DNA of 14,829 nucleotides, from NCBI GenBank assembly GCA_021814835.1, contig JAKAHO010000017.1, forward strand, positions 1 to 14,829, in the 5' to 3' direction. Every line of letters starts with the position of its first letter. Positions within the stretch are counted from its first letter, which is position 1. This stretch comes from a bacterium (GTDB taxonomy: Bacteria; Patescibacteriota; Minisyncoccia; UBA6257; GWB1-50-10). The notes beneath the pieces are model-generated. The model ran no database searches, was not told the DNA's origin, and saw only the letters and a list, made by a program, of their open reading frames with translations. Position numbers and translations under genes: made by a program. This document shows positions 1 through 7,903 of this stretch, in pieces.

Positions 1-2
1 GG

Positions 3-1499
3 AGTAATAACATATTCGCAACCATAATGCAGCAAGGCACCCAAGGCATCGTCCTGTGCGGCATTCTTATTGGCGGGCTTATTATGGCTCAGAAAACCGG
101 CAGCAAGGTTGGGGCGGCGGGAATGGGAGCCGCGAGCGGATTGTGGAGCGGCACAAAAACTTTTGCAAGCGCGAGAGCGCGGCAGTTTGGACAAAACCTT
201 GCCGCATCAAGAGTGGGCGGCGGGGCGGCAAAGGGCGCCGCCGCTGTGGGAAGCGGATTGAGAAGGATTGGCTTAAAGGGCGCCGCCGGCTCCATTGAGC
301 GCGCGGGAGATCGCGTGGAAAAACTTGCAACCGCGCCGAAAGTGCAACATACAGGACTCATGAGCTCTCTCATGGGTGGCGCAGCGGGCGCTACGGGGTT
401 ATACAAACCAGCTGAGAGACCGCGCAAGCTCGAAGATAAGTCACAAAATGAATTGCTCGAAGACCGCGAAGATCTTATTAGGCGCAAGAAGAGCCTGGAG
501 AGCGCGGGAACATTCTCGCCGAAAGCAATGGCGGACGTTGAGGCGCAAATCAAGACCACAGAAGGCGCGCTCGAGAAACGGTACGGCGAGGAACCGAAGA
601 CGTCGTCGGATTGGGGCAAGAGGGAAGAAAATCTCAAGAAAGACATGAATACGCTCCAATCGCGTGGCGGTGACACTTCGTTCCATAAGAAGGCGATTGC
701 AAACGCCATTAAGAAGAAGACCGAGACCATGGAAGACAGCACGCTGAATGACCAGTTAGCGAAGATTGGGGCATTTGAGGCGCTTCTCAATGGCGGCGAT
801 AAGGACATAGAAGATCTCCGGGCTAAGATTGTCGCCGAGCCAGGCGATAAGAAACACGTCGAAGATCTTAAGACTAAACTCGCGTACTACGAGAGAAAGA
901 TTAACGAGGTAGAGAATAAGATTGAACCGAAAGATGAGGAAGCGCTCAATAAAAAGATCGACCGTATCCAAAAACGAAGAACCGAAATAATACAAAAACT
1001 CGGTCTCGATGAAAAGCATAATGTGCGCGCCAATACTGCGAACTTTGATGCGCAGCTCTCACGCGCACGTCGCGCCCTCGATTCAATTTCTGACGCTAAG
1101 GAGGTAAGACCTATTCAGTTTGCATTGGAGCAAACACTTGATACCTTGCAGAGTCAGGTTGATAAGGACATCGCTGCGGGAACATATACACCGAACCTGT
1201 CTAACCCGCACGCCAATGATGCCACCATTACCGCGATTAAGAACGAGCTGAAAACGTGGCGCTCGCTTTCAACCAAGAAACCGAAAACGGCGGCTCAGTG
1301 GGATGCTCATAAGACCGCCCTCATAGAGGCGAGGAAAAAGGCGAATGACAACAAGTTTGCCACAACAGAAATAAATACTGCGATTGATAATCTTATCGCT
1401 GAAGCCGATACTGAGCTCACAAAAGCAACCGACACGGCAAAGAAACCTCCGCAATCACAGGGTGGCCAACAATATTCCGGTGAGTGGACGACAACATAG
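3..1499 (+). CDS. Partial membrane protein, VirB6/TrbL-like position (5' end outside window)
   Basis: The reading frame is open from the first full codon of the window, so the ATG at 27 is probably internal and the real start lies upstream. The visible part is 498 residues. It begins with a hydrophobic segment rich in Gly, Leu and Ile (codons at about 45-90) that looks like the last transmembrane helix of a longer protein. A Gly/Ala-rich basic stretch follows (to about 350). The rest (about 420-1480) is a highly charged Lys/Glu region that should form long helices or coiled coils in the cytoplasm. The stop is TAG at 1497. The next genes encode PrgI and VirB4, and in such clusters this place is usually held by a polytopic VirB6/TrbL-type channel protein with a soluble tail. 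That role is inferred from position and architecture; no family motif was recognised. It could instead be an unrelated membrane-anchored coiled-coil protein. Confidence 0.7.
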   Translation, partial: SNNIFATIMQQGTQGIVLCGILIGGLIMAQKTGSKVGAAGMGAASGLWSGTKTFASARARQFGQNLAASRVGGGAAKGAAAVGSGLRRIGLKGAAGSIERAGDRVEKLATAPKVQHTGLMSSLMGGAAGATGLYKPAERPRKLEDKSQNELLEDREDLIRRKKSLESAGTFSPKAMADVEAQIKTTEGALEKRYGEEPKTSSDWGKREENLKKDMNTLQSRGGDTSFHKKAIANAIKKKTETMEDSTLNDQLAKIGAFEALLNGGDKDIEDLRAKIVAEPGDKKHVEDLKTKLAYYERKINEVENKIEPKDEEALNKKIDRIQKRRTEIIQKLGLDEKHNVRANTANFDAQLSRARRALDSISDAKEVRPIQFALEQTLDTLQSQVDKDIAAGTYTPNLSNPHANDATITAIKNELKTWRSLSTKKPKTAAQWDAHKTALIEARKKANDNKFATTEINTAIDNLIAEADTELTKATDTAKKPPQSQGGQQYSGEWTTT

Positions 1500-1534
1500 A
1501 AGAAAGATAGTCGCAGAACGCGCGCACTATAACA

Positions 1535-2674
1535 ATGGACTACTCACGCATAACTGAACAAGCAATCAATAACCGTTACAACACTGTCCCCGACGAACTG
1601 CGGGAGGCGGCGGACTCAGAGCAGACGCGGAAGATAATAACGGATATCAGCAAGAGCCAGTATCTTGATGAGAATAAATCCCTTGTACTCGAGCAACTTG
1701 TCGCATTGGTATTGCTTGGATTTATATCCACAAGCGAACTCGTTCACGAACTTCGCGAGGAGCTTTTCCTTAACCACGAACACGCGCGCGTGCTTGCCAA
1801 CGAGCTCAACAACAGGATTTTTGAGTCTTTAAAAGAGGAGCTTGTCGCTGCATATAATCCGCCCGCCGCAACGACGCAGGAGGAAACAACAGAAAGGGCG
1901 AGTGCAGAGTCTGAAACGGCTGAGGCGCCGATGCTGATAACTTCATTTACGATTGCCGCACAAGAAGAGCCCGCACCCGCCGCCGCGCCTGCTCCCATAC
2001 GGCCCATTGCGGTAGATATACAAGAGGGGGCTCCGGCAGTACTCCAAAAACAAACTCCCTTCTTTGAACGCGCGGAACTCAAGTCAACGGGTAAAAAACC
2101 TGCGTTGTCTTTTAATACATTTGCATCATCTTCTGAAAACGCCGAAGCGCCCCGCGTGCAAGCGAAAATTGAAACTCCGCTTGGCGTTCCTTGGACCACA
2201 AAAAAAGAAGAACCTAAGGAGATGAAACGGGTGGTTCATTATGGCGAGTTCAGCCAAGCAACGGGCGCGGGACGCTCAGGACCCGTTTCTGAATTTATCA
2301 ATCTCGAAGCACTCAAGAGGGTTTCATTAGATACGAAACCCGCCACAGCAGCACAACCCGCTCCCATAACCCCGATTCCGCAATCGATTAACCCTGATGT
2401 ACCCACACTCATAACGCCTATCGTACCCAAGACGCCCGCTCCTGTTATACCCGCGACGACACCGAGGCCTATCGTGCCCGAGGAAAAAAAGAGTCCGCTT
2501 ATGTGGGGTATTAACCCGCTTTCGGTTAGTGCGGCCGAACCAAAACGAATGGATGCAATTGTATCCAATAGCGTTCCTCCTTCAGCTCCATGGGGGCCGA
2601 TTACCGTAACGCCCGCGGCAGCGAATAACACGGCACAACCCGCGCTTGATGGAAACATAATTCATCTGAGATAG
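1535..2674 (+). CDS. Hypothetical protein: helical N-terminal domain with long Pro/Ala-rich tail
   Basis: This 379-residue protein is not recognised. The first ~105 residues are rich in charged and leucine residues and should fold as a compact helical domain. From about residue 110 to the end the sequence is low-complexity, rich in Pro, Ala, Thr and Glu with few hydrophobic blocks, so probably disordered. There is no signal peptide or transmembrane segment, so it is likely cytoplasmic. It sits 35 nt after the upstream membrane protein and 12 nt before the PrgI gene, which suggests the same transcript. An adaptor or regulatory role in the secretion machine is possible but unsupported by motifs. 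The ATG at 1535 has no Shine-Dalgarno sequence; the upstream bases are A/C-rich. Two sizeable antisense ORFs here (1744-2199, 2239-2658) are explained by the skewed codon composition. Confidence 0.82.
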   Translation: MDYSRITEQAINNRYNTVPDELREAADSEQTRKIITDISKSQYLDENKSLVLEQLVALVLLGFISTSELVHELREELFLNHEHARVLANELNNRIFESLKEELVAAYNPPAATTQEETTERASAESETAEAPMLITSFTIAAQEEPAPAAAPAPIRPIAVDIQEGAPAVLQKQTPFFERAELKSTGKKPALSFNTFASSSENAEAPRVQAKIETPLGVPWTTKKEEPKEMKRVVHYGEFSQATGAGRSGPVSEFINLEALKRVSLDTKPATAAQPAPITPIPQSINPDVPTLITPIVPKTPAPVIPATTPRPIVPEEKKSPLMWGINPLSVSAAEPKRMDAIVSNSVPPSAPWGPITVTPAAANNTAQPALDGNIIHLR

Positions 2675-2686
2675 CGAGAACCCATC

Positions 2687-3184
2687 ATGGCACAATTCCA
2701 GATACCACAATTTATTGAGGAGGAGGCAAAAATTGTCGGTCCACTCACCATAAAACAATTCGGCTATCTCGCGGTTGCGGGCGGACTTTCCTTCGGACTC
2801 TTCTACTTATTTACATTTATCGTGTGGCTCTTATTTTCCGCCGTTATTATGGGCACCGCGGCCGCGCTCGCATTCGTAAAGATTAATGGGCAAAACTTGC
2901 CCGAAATTCTCGTCGCGGGCTTTTCATATATGTGGAAGCCGAGGCGATACGTCTGGCAACGGGCGATGCAACAGACCACCCTTGATATTTCTGACCTCGA
3001 AAAAATACAAACGATTCGCCAGAATATCAGCATTTCTGACAAGTTGAAGAATATCGCCGTCGGCGTAACGACCGGAAAGATATTCCGCGGAGGAACCGAG
3101 GCGCCGAATCAGCCAAAAGAACGCTATCAGGTTGTTTCCTATCTTACCGGAGAGCAGAAAGTAGCAAAACGCATCGATTACTAA
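2687..3184 (+). CDS. PrgI family membrane protein of a type IV secretion-like system
   Basis: This 165-residue protein matches the PrgI family in order and composition. A short amphipathic N-terminus carries Phe-Gln-Ile-Pro-Gln-Phe-Ile, followed by a Gly-Pro-Leu-Thr-Ile-Lys-Gln block. Two closely spaced transmembrane helices follow (about residues 25-45 and 46-65). Next comes a cytoplasmic segment with an aromatic/basic Trp-Lys-Pro-Arg-Arg-Tyr motif near residue 85, and a helical C-terminus. PrgI proteins are small inner-membrane components of Gram-positive and CPR conjugation-like systems and are encoded next to VirB4, as here. The exact function of the family is not well defined. The start ATG lies 12 nt after the preceding stop, has no Shine-Dalgarno sequence, and is preceded by AACCCAT (2679-2685), which recurs before two other genes of this cluster. 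Confidence 0.9.
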   Translation: MAQFQIPQFIEEEAKIVGPLTIKQFGYLAVAGGLSFGLFYLFTFIVWLLFSAVIMGTAAALAFVKINGQNLPEILVAGFSYMWKPRRYVWQRAMQQTTLDISDLEKIQTIRQNISISDKLKNIAVGVTTGKIFRGGTEAPNQPKERYQVVSYLTGEQKVAKRIDY

Positions 3185-3200
3185 CGTGCGGTGCGAGTTT

Positions 3201-3265
3201 TGCGTGAAATTCACTAACGCAGGAGGATAGAAATGCGGTACAATATACGTATATGCCAGAAGTAA
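3201..3265 (+). promoter_or_regulatory. Strong Shine-Dalgarno with possible 10-codon leader ORF before the TraC-like gene
   Basis: AGGAGG at 3221-3226 is the only full Shine-Dalgarno sequence seen at a gene start in the window. It lies 6 nt before an ATG at 3233 that opens a 10-codon ORF (MRYNIRICQK, stop TAA 3263-3265). That ORF overlaps, in another frame, the ATG at 3253 of the TraC-like gene. The distance from the AGGAGG to 3253 is 26 nt, too far for normal use. Just upstream, TGCGT (3201-3205) and ACGCA (3217-3221) can pair into a small hairpin ending at the AGGAGG. The layout would allow ribosomes loaded on the leader to re-initiate at 3253. Sequence positions are observed; translation of the leader is inference. 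Confidence 0.35.
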
Positions 3266-3903
3266 GCCTTCCCACACAACAATTCGTTGATATTAAAGAG
3301 GTGCGCAACGGCGTTGTCTACCTGAAGCAGGGAGGCATGCGCAAAATCCTTATTGTGAGCGGCGTCAATTTCGACCTTAAATCCGAGGCGGAACAAACCG
3401 CCATCCTTTCGATGTTCCAGAACTTCATCAACACGATTGATTTTCCGGTGCAGTTCTTTATTCACTCCCGCAAGGTCAACATCGAAACGTACCTTGAGCG
3501 GATGCGCGAACGGCTGGAGAAGGAAGAGAACGAACTCCTCAAAATTCAGATTGCCGAGTACATCGAGTTTATCCGTTCTTTTGTGGAGCAGAATGCTATT
3601 ATCAATAAAACTTTTTTTGCGATAGTTCCTTACGATGGCGCCACAACAACGGCTGCAGGAGGAATGGATAACATTCTCAGCATGTTTAACAAACCCCAGT
3701 CCGCGGATGTGCAAAAACAGCAATCGGAGCACGCCGCAATCGAGCAGCTTGATTTGCGCGTCACGGAAATTTCAAACGGCATCGAGCAAATCGGTCTTCG
3801 GGCAACCCCTTTGAGCGACGAGGAGATCATCGAACTCTTCTACAATCTCTATAACCCGCAACTCCAAGAGAAGAAGGGGCTCGAAATTACCAAAAAACAA
3901 TGA
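3253..3903 (+). CDS. TraC-like protein (stand-alone VirB4 N-terminal-like domain)
   Basis: This 216-residue soluble protein has no signal peptide and no Walker motifs. Residues ~1-130 resemble the N-terminal domain of VirB4/TraC ATPases. They show a beta-rich start, a segment around residues 60-75 with Phe-Pro-Val-Gln-Phe-Phe-Ile-His-Ser-Arg, a long charged helix, and a strand ending in Ile-Val-Pro-Tyr. The C-terminal ~80 residues are a helical extension. The gene overlaps virB4 by 4 nt (ATGA at 3900-3903), so the two are probably translationally coupled and made in similar amounts. Because the VirB4 next door keeps its own N-terminal region, this looks like an extra partner subunit rather than a broken piece of it. 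No other in-frame start exists between the upstream in-frame TGA at 3205 and 3253. It is likely to act at the inner face of the membrane with PrgI and VirB4 (inference). Confidence 0.8.
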   Translation: MPEVSLPTQQFVDIKEVRNGVVYLKQGGMRKILIVSGVNFDLKSEAEQTAILSMFQNFINTIDFPVQFFIHSRKVNIETYLERMRERLEKEENELLKIQIAEYIEFIRSFVEQNAIINKTFFAIVPYDGATTTAAGGMDNILSMFNKPQSADVQKQQSEHAAIEQLDLRVTEISNGIEQIGLRATPLSDEEIIELFYNLYNPQLQEKKGLEITKKQ

Positions 3904-5651
3904 AGATAAAGATACCGCAACTCTATAAGCCATCGCCGCAGGACCTTCCGAACATCATCGCGCCGTCTGGGCTCGAGGTAAACGCCAACTACGTAAAAAT
4001 CGGCGACTACTATGCGAAGACGCTTTTCATTTTCACGTATCCGCGCTTTGTAATGACGGGCTGGTTTTCTCCCATTATTAATATGGCGGAAATGATGGAC
4101 GTTTCCATTTTTATGCATCCCATGGATACCTCGCTCGCGCTCCAAAATCTTCGCAAGAAGGTTGCGCAGGTGGAGTCGGAGCTTAACGAGAAGCAGTCAA
4201 AGGGCTTGGTCCGCGATCCGATGCTCGAAACTGCATTCCAGGATATCGAGACATTGCGCGATGCGCTCCTCCAAGCGCGTGAAAAACTTTTTAAGGTTGG
4301 CGTCTATATCACCGTGTATGCGCAGACGCTTGAAGCGCTCACTAAAATCGAGGGCCAGGTTTCAAACGTTCTTGAAGGCAAGCTTGTCTACATCAAACCC
4401 TCGCTTTTTAAACAGCTTGAAGGATTTGATTCCACATTGCCCCTCGGCGAAGACAAACTCCAGATACACACGCCGTTAAACTCGGGATCTGCTTCATCGC
4501 TCTTCCCGTTCGTTTCTCCTGATTTGAGCTCAGAGAAGGGGATTCTCTTCGGCATCAATATGAGCAATAACAGCCTCATTATTTTCGACCGCTTCTCGCT
4601 TGAAAACGCAAACCAAGTCATTTTCGCGAAGTCCGGCGCGGGCAAATCGTATACCACGAAACTCCAGATTATCCGCTCGCTTATGACGGGCACGAACGTC
4701 ATCGTCATTGACCCTGAAAACGAGTATCAAAACCTCGCGAATGCCGTGGGGGGAAGCTACTTCAAGATTTCGCTTACCTCGCCGAGCCACATCAACCCGT
4801 TCGATATCCCTATTATTCCCGAAGGGGAGGAGCCCGGCGACGTGTTTAAGTCGCACGTGTTAAACCTCACCGGACTCTTGAAGCTTATGCTCGGCACCAT
4901 CACACCCGAGGAAGACGCGATTCTCGACAAGGTTATCACCGACACCTATGCGTCGCGCGACATCACTGCTGAAAATTTCGGTGTGACGAAAGAAATCGAT
5001 CCGCCGTTGCTTGAAGATCTTCAGGTTATTTTGCAGAACACGGAAGGCGGCCGCACTCTCGCACAACGCTTGGAAAAATTCACTCACGGTTCATACGCGG
5101 GCTTCACGAACGCTCCCACGAACGTTGATATTAAGAACCGTCTTATTGTTTTCTCCATCCGCGACCTCGAAGAAGAGTTGCGCCCCATCGCGATGTACAT
5201 CGTTTTGAACTTCGTGTGGAACCTTATCCGCTCGGAACTCAAACAGCGCCTTCTCTTCGTCGATGAAGCGTGGATTATGATGAAGTTCAAGGACAGCGCC
5301 TCATTCCTTTTCGGTCTTGTGAAGCGCGCGCGCAAGTACTTCCTCGGTATCACAACCATCACGCAGGACGTGGAAGACTTTTTGAAATCAGAATACGGCC
5401 GGCCGATTGTAACCAACTCCGCCATGCAGATTCTCATGAAGCAGTCGCCGAGCTCTATCGAGGCGGTCGCAAAAACATTCGACCTTACGGATGGCGAGCG
5501 CGCACTCCTCCTCGAGGCGGGGGTGGGAGAGGGTTTGTTCTTTGCGGGCGCAAAACACGTCGCAATAAAGATTATTGCCTCCTACACCGAAGACCAGATT
5601 ATTACCACAAACCCCGAACAGATGCTCGAAACCAAGGGGCTGCAAAAATAA
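3900..5651 (+). CDS. virB4: VirB4 family ATPase of a type IV secretion-like system
   Basis: This 583-residue protein would power assembly or transport in the type IV secretion-like machine from the cytoplasmic face of the membrane. The first ~215 residues form the VirB4/TrbE-type N-terminal region, including a charged helix near residues 80-125. The RecA-like ATPase follows. Walker A is AKSGAGKS at residues 243-250 (Lys249, Ser250), with Ala in place of the usual first Gly. Walker B is LLFVDEAW with Asp455 and Glu456. A conserved Thr-Thr-Ile-Thr-Gln-Asp motif lies near 485-490. The length suits the short VirB4 proteins of Gram-positive and CPR systems, which are smaller than the ~800-residue proteobacterial forms. 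Its start overlaps the TraC-like gene by 4 nt. No frameshift or missing catalytic residue was seen. Confidence 0.95.
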   Translation: MKIKIPQLYKPSPQDLPNIIAPSGLEVNANYVKIGDYYAKTLFIFTYPRFVMTGWFSPIINMAEMMDVSIFMHPMDTSLALQNLRKKVAQVESELNEKQSKGLVRDPMLETAFQDIETLRDALLQAREKLFKVGVYITVYAQTLEALTKIEGQVSNVLEGKLVYIKPSLFKQLEGFDSTLPLGEDKLQIHTPLNSGSASSLFPFVSPDLSSEKGILFGINMSNNSLIIFDRFSLENANQVIFAKSGAGKSYTTKLQIIRSLMTGTNVIVIDPENEYQNLANAVGGSYFKISLTSPSHINPFDIPIIPEGEEPGDVFKSHVLNLTGLLKLMLGTITPEEDAILDKVITDTYASRDITAENFGVTKEIDPPLLEDLQVILQNTEGGRTLAQRLEKFTHGSYAGFTNAPTNVDIKNRLIVFSIRDLEEELRPIAMYIVLNFVWNLIRSELKQRLLFVDEAWIMMKFKDSASFLFGLVKRARKYFLGITTITQDVEDFLKSEYGRPIVTNSAMQILMKQSPSSIEAVAKTFDLTDGERALLLEAGVGEGLFFAGAKHVAIKIIASYTEDQIITTNPEQMLETKGLQK

Positions 5652-5655
5652 GGCT

Positions 5656-6003
5656 ATGGACGAGAAACTATTTTCTCTTGTGGAAATTATTCTTGGCGTG
5701 CTGCTTGCGCTGGTTATCGACCTACTTGCCGCAATCGCGAGCGCGCTCAGTGTGGGTATTCTTGGCGCCGTCGTTCATGCATTCACGTGGCTCCTCTTCT
5801 CTCTCTGGTTTACAATTAAAGGGGCGAAGATTACCGATTCGCTCGCGGGGCGCTATCTTATTCCGATTGCGGTCCAAGCGATACCCTTTCTCCCGACGAC
5901 CACCGCAACATTTCTCGTGAGTACTTATATGGAAAACAATCCTGAGAAATTCGCCATTGTTGAGTCGACTGCGAATGTCGCGGGTACTATTGCAAAGCTA
6001 TAA
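5656..6003 (+). CDS. Small integral membrane protein, function unknown
   Basis: The 115-residue product is very hydrophobic, with about three membrane segments (residues ~6-35, ~36-55 and ~70-95) and a short polar C-terminus. No family was recognised. The ATG at 5656, 4 nt after the virB4 stop, is chosen as start. An upstream in-frame ATG at 5575 would add 27 Pro/Lys-rich residues lying wholly within the end of virB4 and is less likely. Only AAGG, too close to the start, resembles a ribosome site, so translation probably depends on coupling to virB4. The position between virB4 and secreted components suggests a small membrane subunit of the machine, a role inferred from context only. Confidence 0.75.
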   Translation: MDEKLFSLVEIILGVLLALVIDLLAAIASALSVGILGAVVHAFTWLLFSLWFTIKGAKITDSLAGRYLIPIAVQAIPFLPTTTATFLVSTYMENNPEKFAIVESTANVAGTIAKL

Positions 6004-6006
6004 CCC

Positions 6007-6684
6007 ATGCGCCAATTTACCACTATTATTACCCTTGCGCTCGCGCTCTTTATTGCATTACTCACTTCAGCGCACGCCGCGGGAACACCCCAACTCATTA
6101 TTACGTGGAAAGCCAACAATTATTACCCCATCAATTTTGAGGGGAGAGCGCTTCCGTCGCCCACCACACCCGTAACCGTTTCAGTCGAGGGCACTGTTGA
6201 TGGAAAACTTATCGATCTCTCTAAAACCGATATCTCGTGGTACAAAGACGGCGACCGTTTTGATATCGGTACGGGACTTAAGGAAACCTCGTTTAATGCC
6301 GAGGACACCGATGCGGGCTCGCACTTTATCCGCGTAGCGGCAACCATAAATGGCGCACCAGCAGAGCAAACGGTACGCATCCCCGTCGTAACCCCCGTCG
6401 CGGTGCTCGAGGTACCGTATCCCGACAAGACGGTTCCTGCGGGAAGCGTTGCGAATCTTGTAAGCGTTCCGTATTTCTTTAATGCCGCCTCAATAACTGA
6501 TTTCATCTTCAGTTGGCAAATCGGCGACCTTAAACAAAATACGGGAAGCGATAATTTGCTGGCAGTAAACGTCGGCACCCCATATACGGATGACCAGCGG
6601 ACCGTGACGGTGAACTCGTACATTCAGAACCGAAATAATCCATTCGAGATTGTGAAGCTTCTCACTGAAATATTTGTAAAATAA
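6007..6684 (+). CDS. Secreted protein with Ig-like/beta-sandwich domains
   Basis: This 225-residue protein starts with a clear signal peptide: Met-Arg, a hydrophobic core at residues ~5-20, and a probable cleavage site after Ala-His-Ala near residue 24. The mature part is rich in Thr, Val and Asp with alternating strands. It includes a Ser-Trp-Tyr-Lys-Asp-Gly segment near 77-82 and an Asp-Ala-Gly-Ser-His-Phe segment near 102-107, as in Ig-like and PKD-like folds. A second similar unit spans about 125-225 and has Phe-Ser-Trp-Gln near 168-171. It has no Cys and no sorting motif. It would lie outside the cytoplasmic membrane, perhaps as an extracellular part of the secretion or pilus machine; that role is inferred from position. 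The start is 3 nt after the previous stop, within AACCCATG and with no Shine-Dalgarno sequence. Confidence 0.75.
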   Translation: MRQFTTIITLALALFIALLTSAHAAGTPQLIITWKANNYYPINFEGRALPSPTTPVTVSVEGTVDGKLIDLSKTDISWYKDGDRFDIGTGLKETSFNAEDTDAGSHFIRVAATINGAPAEQTVRIPVVTPVAVLEVPYPDKTVPAGSVANLVSVPYFFNAASITDFIFSWQIGDLKQNTGSDNLLAVNVGTPYTDDQRTVTVNSYIQNRNNPFEIVKLLTEIFVK

Positions 6685-6696
6685 CACTCCCAACCC

Positions 6697-7902
6697 ATGA
6701 CCAGACGGCAAATCACCATCCTTCTCATACTCTTCCTCATTGTGGTCGGGGTTATCGCCTATGCGATTTTCTTCCGCGGAGGAGTTGTGCCCCTTGAGCA
6801 GGCCGCGCCCACAGAACAACCCGCTACAGGCGAGATTCAGGGCACCACGGGCACCACAGGGACAACCCCCACTGAAAACGGTACGGCGCAAACCACAACG
6901 CCGCCGACCACGTTTCCGCCCGCTGCGGGCGCGGGGGACACATATGTGTTGAAAAAACTCTCCGATGGTCCTGTTGTGGGATATTGGACGTCGAAAAATT
7001 CAAACGATGTGTACTATCTTACGAACGACGGTTATGTAATGTCCGCAAAAGAAGGGCCGGATACGGACGTGTTAAAACAAGAAGTAAAAGGAGTGATGAG
7101 GCTTGAGGGCTCTCCCTCAGGAAGCAAGGCGCTTGTGGCATTCGGCAATGCCGCCTCCCCCCAATGGGCCGTGTTCGATGCCCAGGATAAGGCTTGGAGG
7201 CCGCTCCCCTCGAATGTTATTACTGCAACGTGGGGCATATCTGACGACGGCGTTGTTGCGACCACAAGAGCAGCGGGAAATAATGTTGCGCTTACCTATA
7301 TTACTCTCTCAAAGACCCCGTATGATATTAAAACCATTGTGAAAGATTTCCGCTTCAATAGTGTAACGTTCGCTATTAAATCGATTGATGAGCTCTATAT
7401 TATGGAGCGTCCATCCTCATTGGCGCAGTCGCATGTCTGGCTTTTGAACCTTAAAACAAACGCGCTCACTCAGGTCCTTAACCCCGCAAACGGGCTCACG
7501 CTCGTTCCGGGAAGCAATAACGATGTTCTCTTCCGCTTCTACTCGCCGAACAACTTTGCAATTTTGAACCGCTCGCTCAGCATGGCACAACCATTCCCAT
7601 ATATAACGCTTCCGCAAAAATGCGACGGCACAAGCGCTGCGGCCTACTGCTTTATCCCTAAGAATAACTCTCTCTTCTCCTCCGGCAACTCTATGCCCGA
7701 TGATTACCTTATGAAAAAGATCTACACAAGCGATGATTTGTACCGCCTTGACCTCACAACAGGAGGGGATAGGCTTATACTAAGCGGCGATTCCTCGAAT
7801 GCGCCCGCGCTTGATGCGCAGAACGTACGAACCCGAGGCACATCGACGTATTTCATCAACCGCTATGATAACTATGTATATGCGGTTCAGAAGACGCAAT
7901 AA
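6697..7902 (+). CDS. Membrane-anchored extracytoplasmic protein with beta-propeller-like domain
   Basis: This 401-residue protein has a short basic N-terminus (Met-Thr-Arg-Arg), one transmembrane helix at residues ~6-26, a Gly/Thr/Pro-rich linker at ~28-80 with repeated Gly-Thr-Thr units, and a large soluble domain. The N-in topology places the domain outside. The domain shows recurring blade-like patterns such as Ser-Pro-Ser-Gly-Ser-Lys-Ala-Leu-Val near 147-155, Trp-Gly-Ile-Ser-Asp-Asp-Gly near 180-186 and Ser-Asp-Asp-Leu-Tyr-Arg-Leu-Asp near the end. These resemble WD40/TolB-type propellers, although no repeat is strict. Only two Cys occur, close together near residues 309-318. The linker suggests the domain is held away from the membrane through the cell wall. 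A scaffold or binding role is possible but not shown. The start codon follows AACCC and has no Shine-Dalgarno sequence. Confidence 0.75.
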   Translation: MTRRQITILLILFLIVVGVIAYAIFFRGGVVPLEQAAPTEQPATGEIQGTTGTTGTTPTENGTAQTTTPPTTFPPAAGAGDTYVLKKLSDGPVVGYWTSKNSNDVYYLTNDGYVMSAKEGPDTDVLKQEVKGVMRLEGSPSGSKALVAFGNAASPQWAVFDAQDKAWRPLPSNVITATWGISDDGVVATTRAAGNNVALTYITLSKTPYDIKTIVKDFRFNSVTFAIKSIDELYIMERPSSLAQSHVWLLNLKTNALTQVLNPANGLTLVPGSNNDVLFRFYSPNNFAILNRSLSMAQPFPYITLPQKCDGTSAAAYCFIPKNNSLFSSGNSMPDDYLMKKIYTSDDLYRLDLTTGGDRLILSGDSSNAPALDAQNVRTRGTSTYFINRYDNYVYAVQKTQ

Positions 7903-7903
7903 T

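Noticed and set aside
89..808. Long minus-strand ORF of 239 codons opposite the first gene
   Set aside because: It mirrors the codon bias of the plus-strand gene, is Ser/Pro/Arg-rich with no recognisable domain, and the sense frame has a coherent membrane plus coiled-coil layout.
1744..2658. Two minus-strand ORFs opposite the Pro/Ala-rich gene
   Set aside because: Low-complexity Gly/Ala/Ser products are explained by the antisense of Pro/Ala/Thr codons; no start signals.
5270..5920. Plus-strand 216-codon ORF overlapping the end of virB4 and the small membrane gene
   Set aside because: Out-of-frame shadow across two better-supported genes; the product is Arg-rich without domain features.
6840..6910. 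Short tandem-like ACC/GGC repeats
   Set aside because: They encode the Gly/Thr/Pro linker of the propeller-like protein; an ordinary coding low-complexity stretch.
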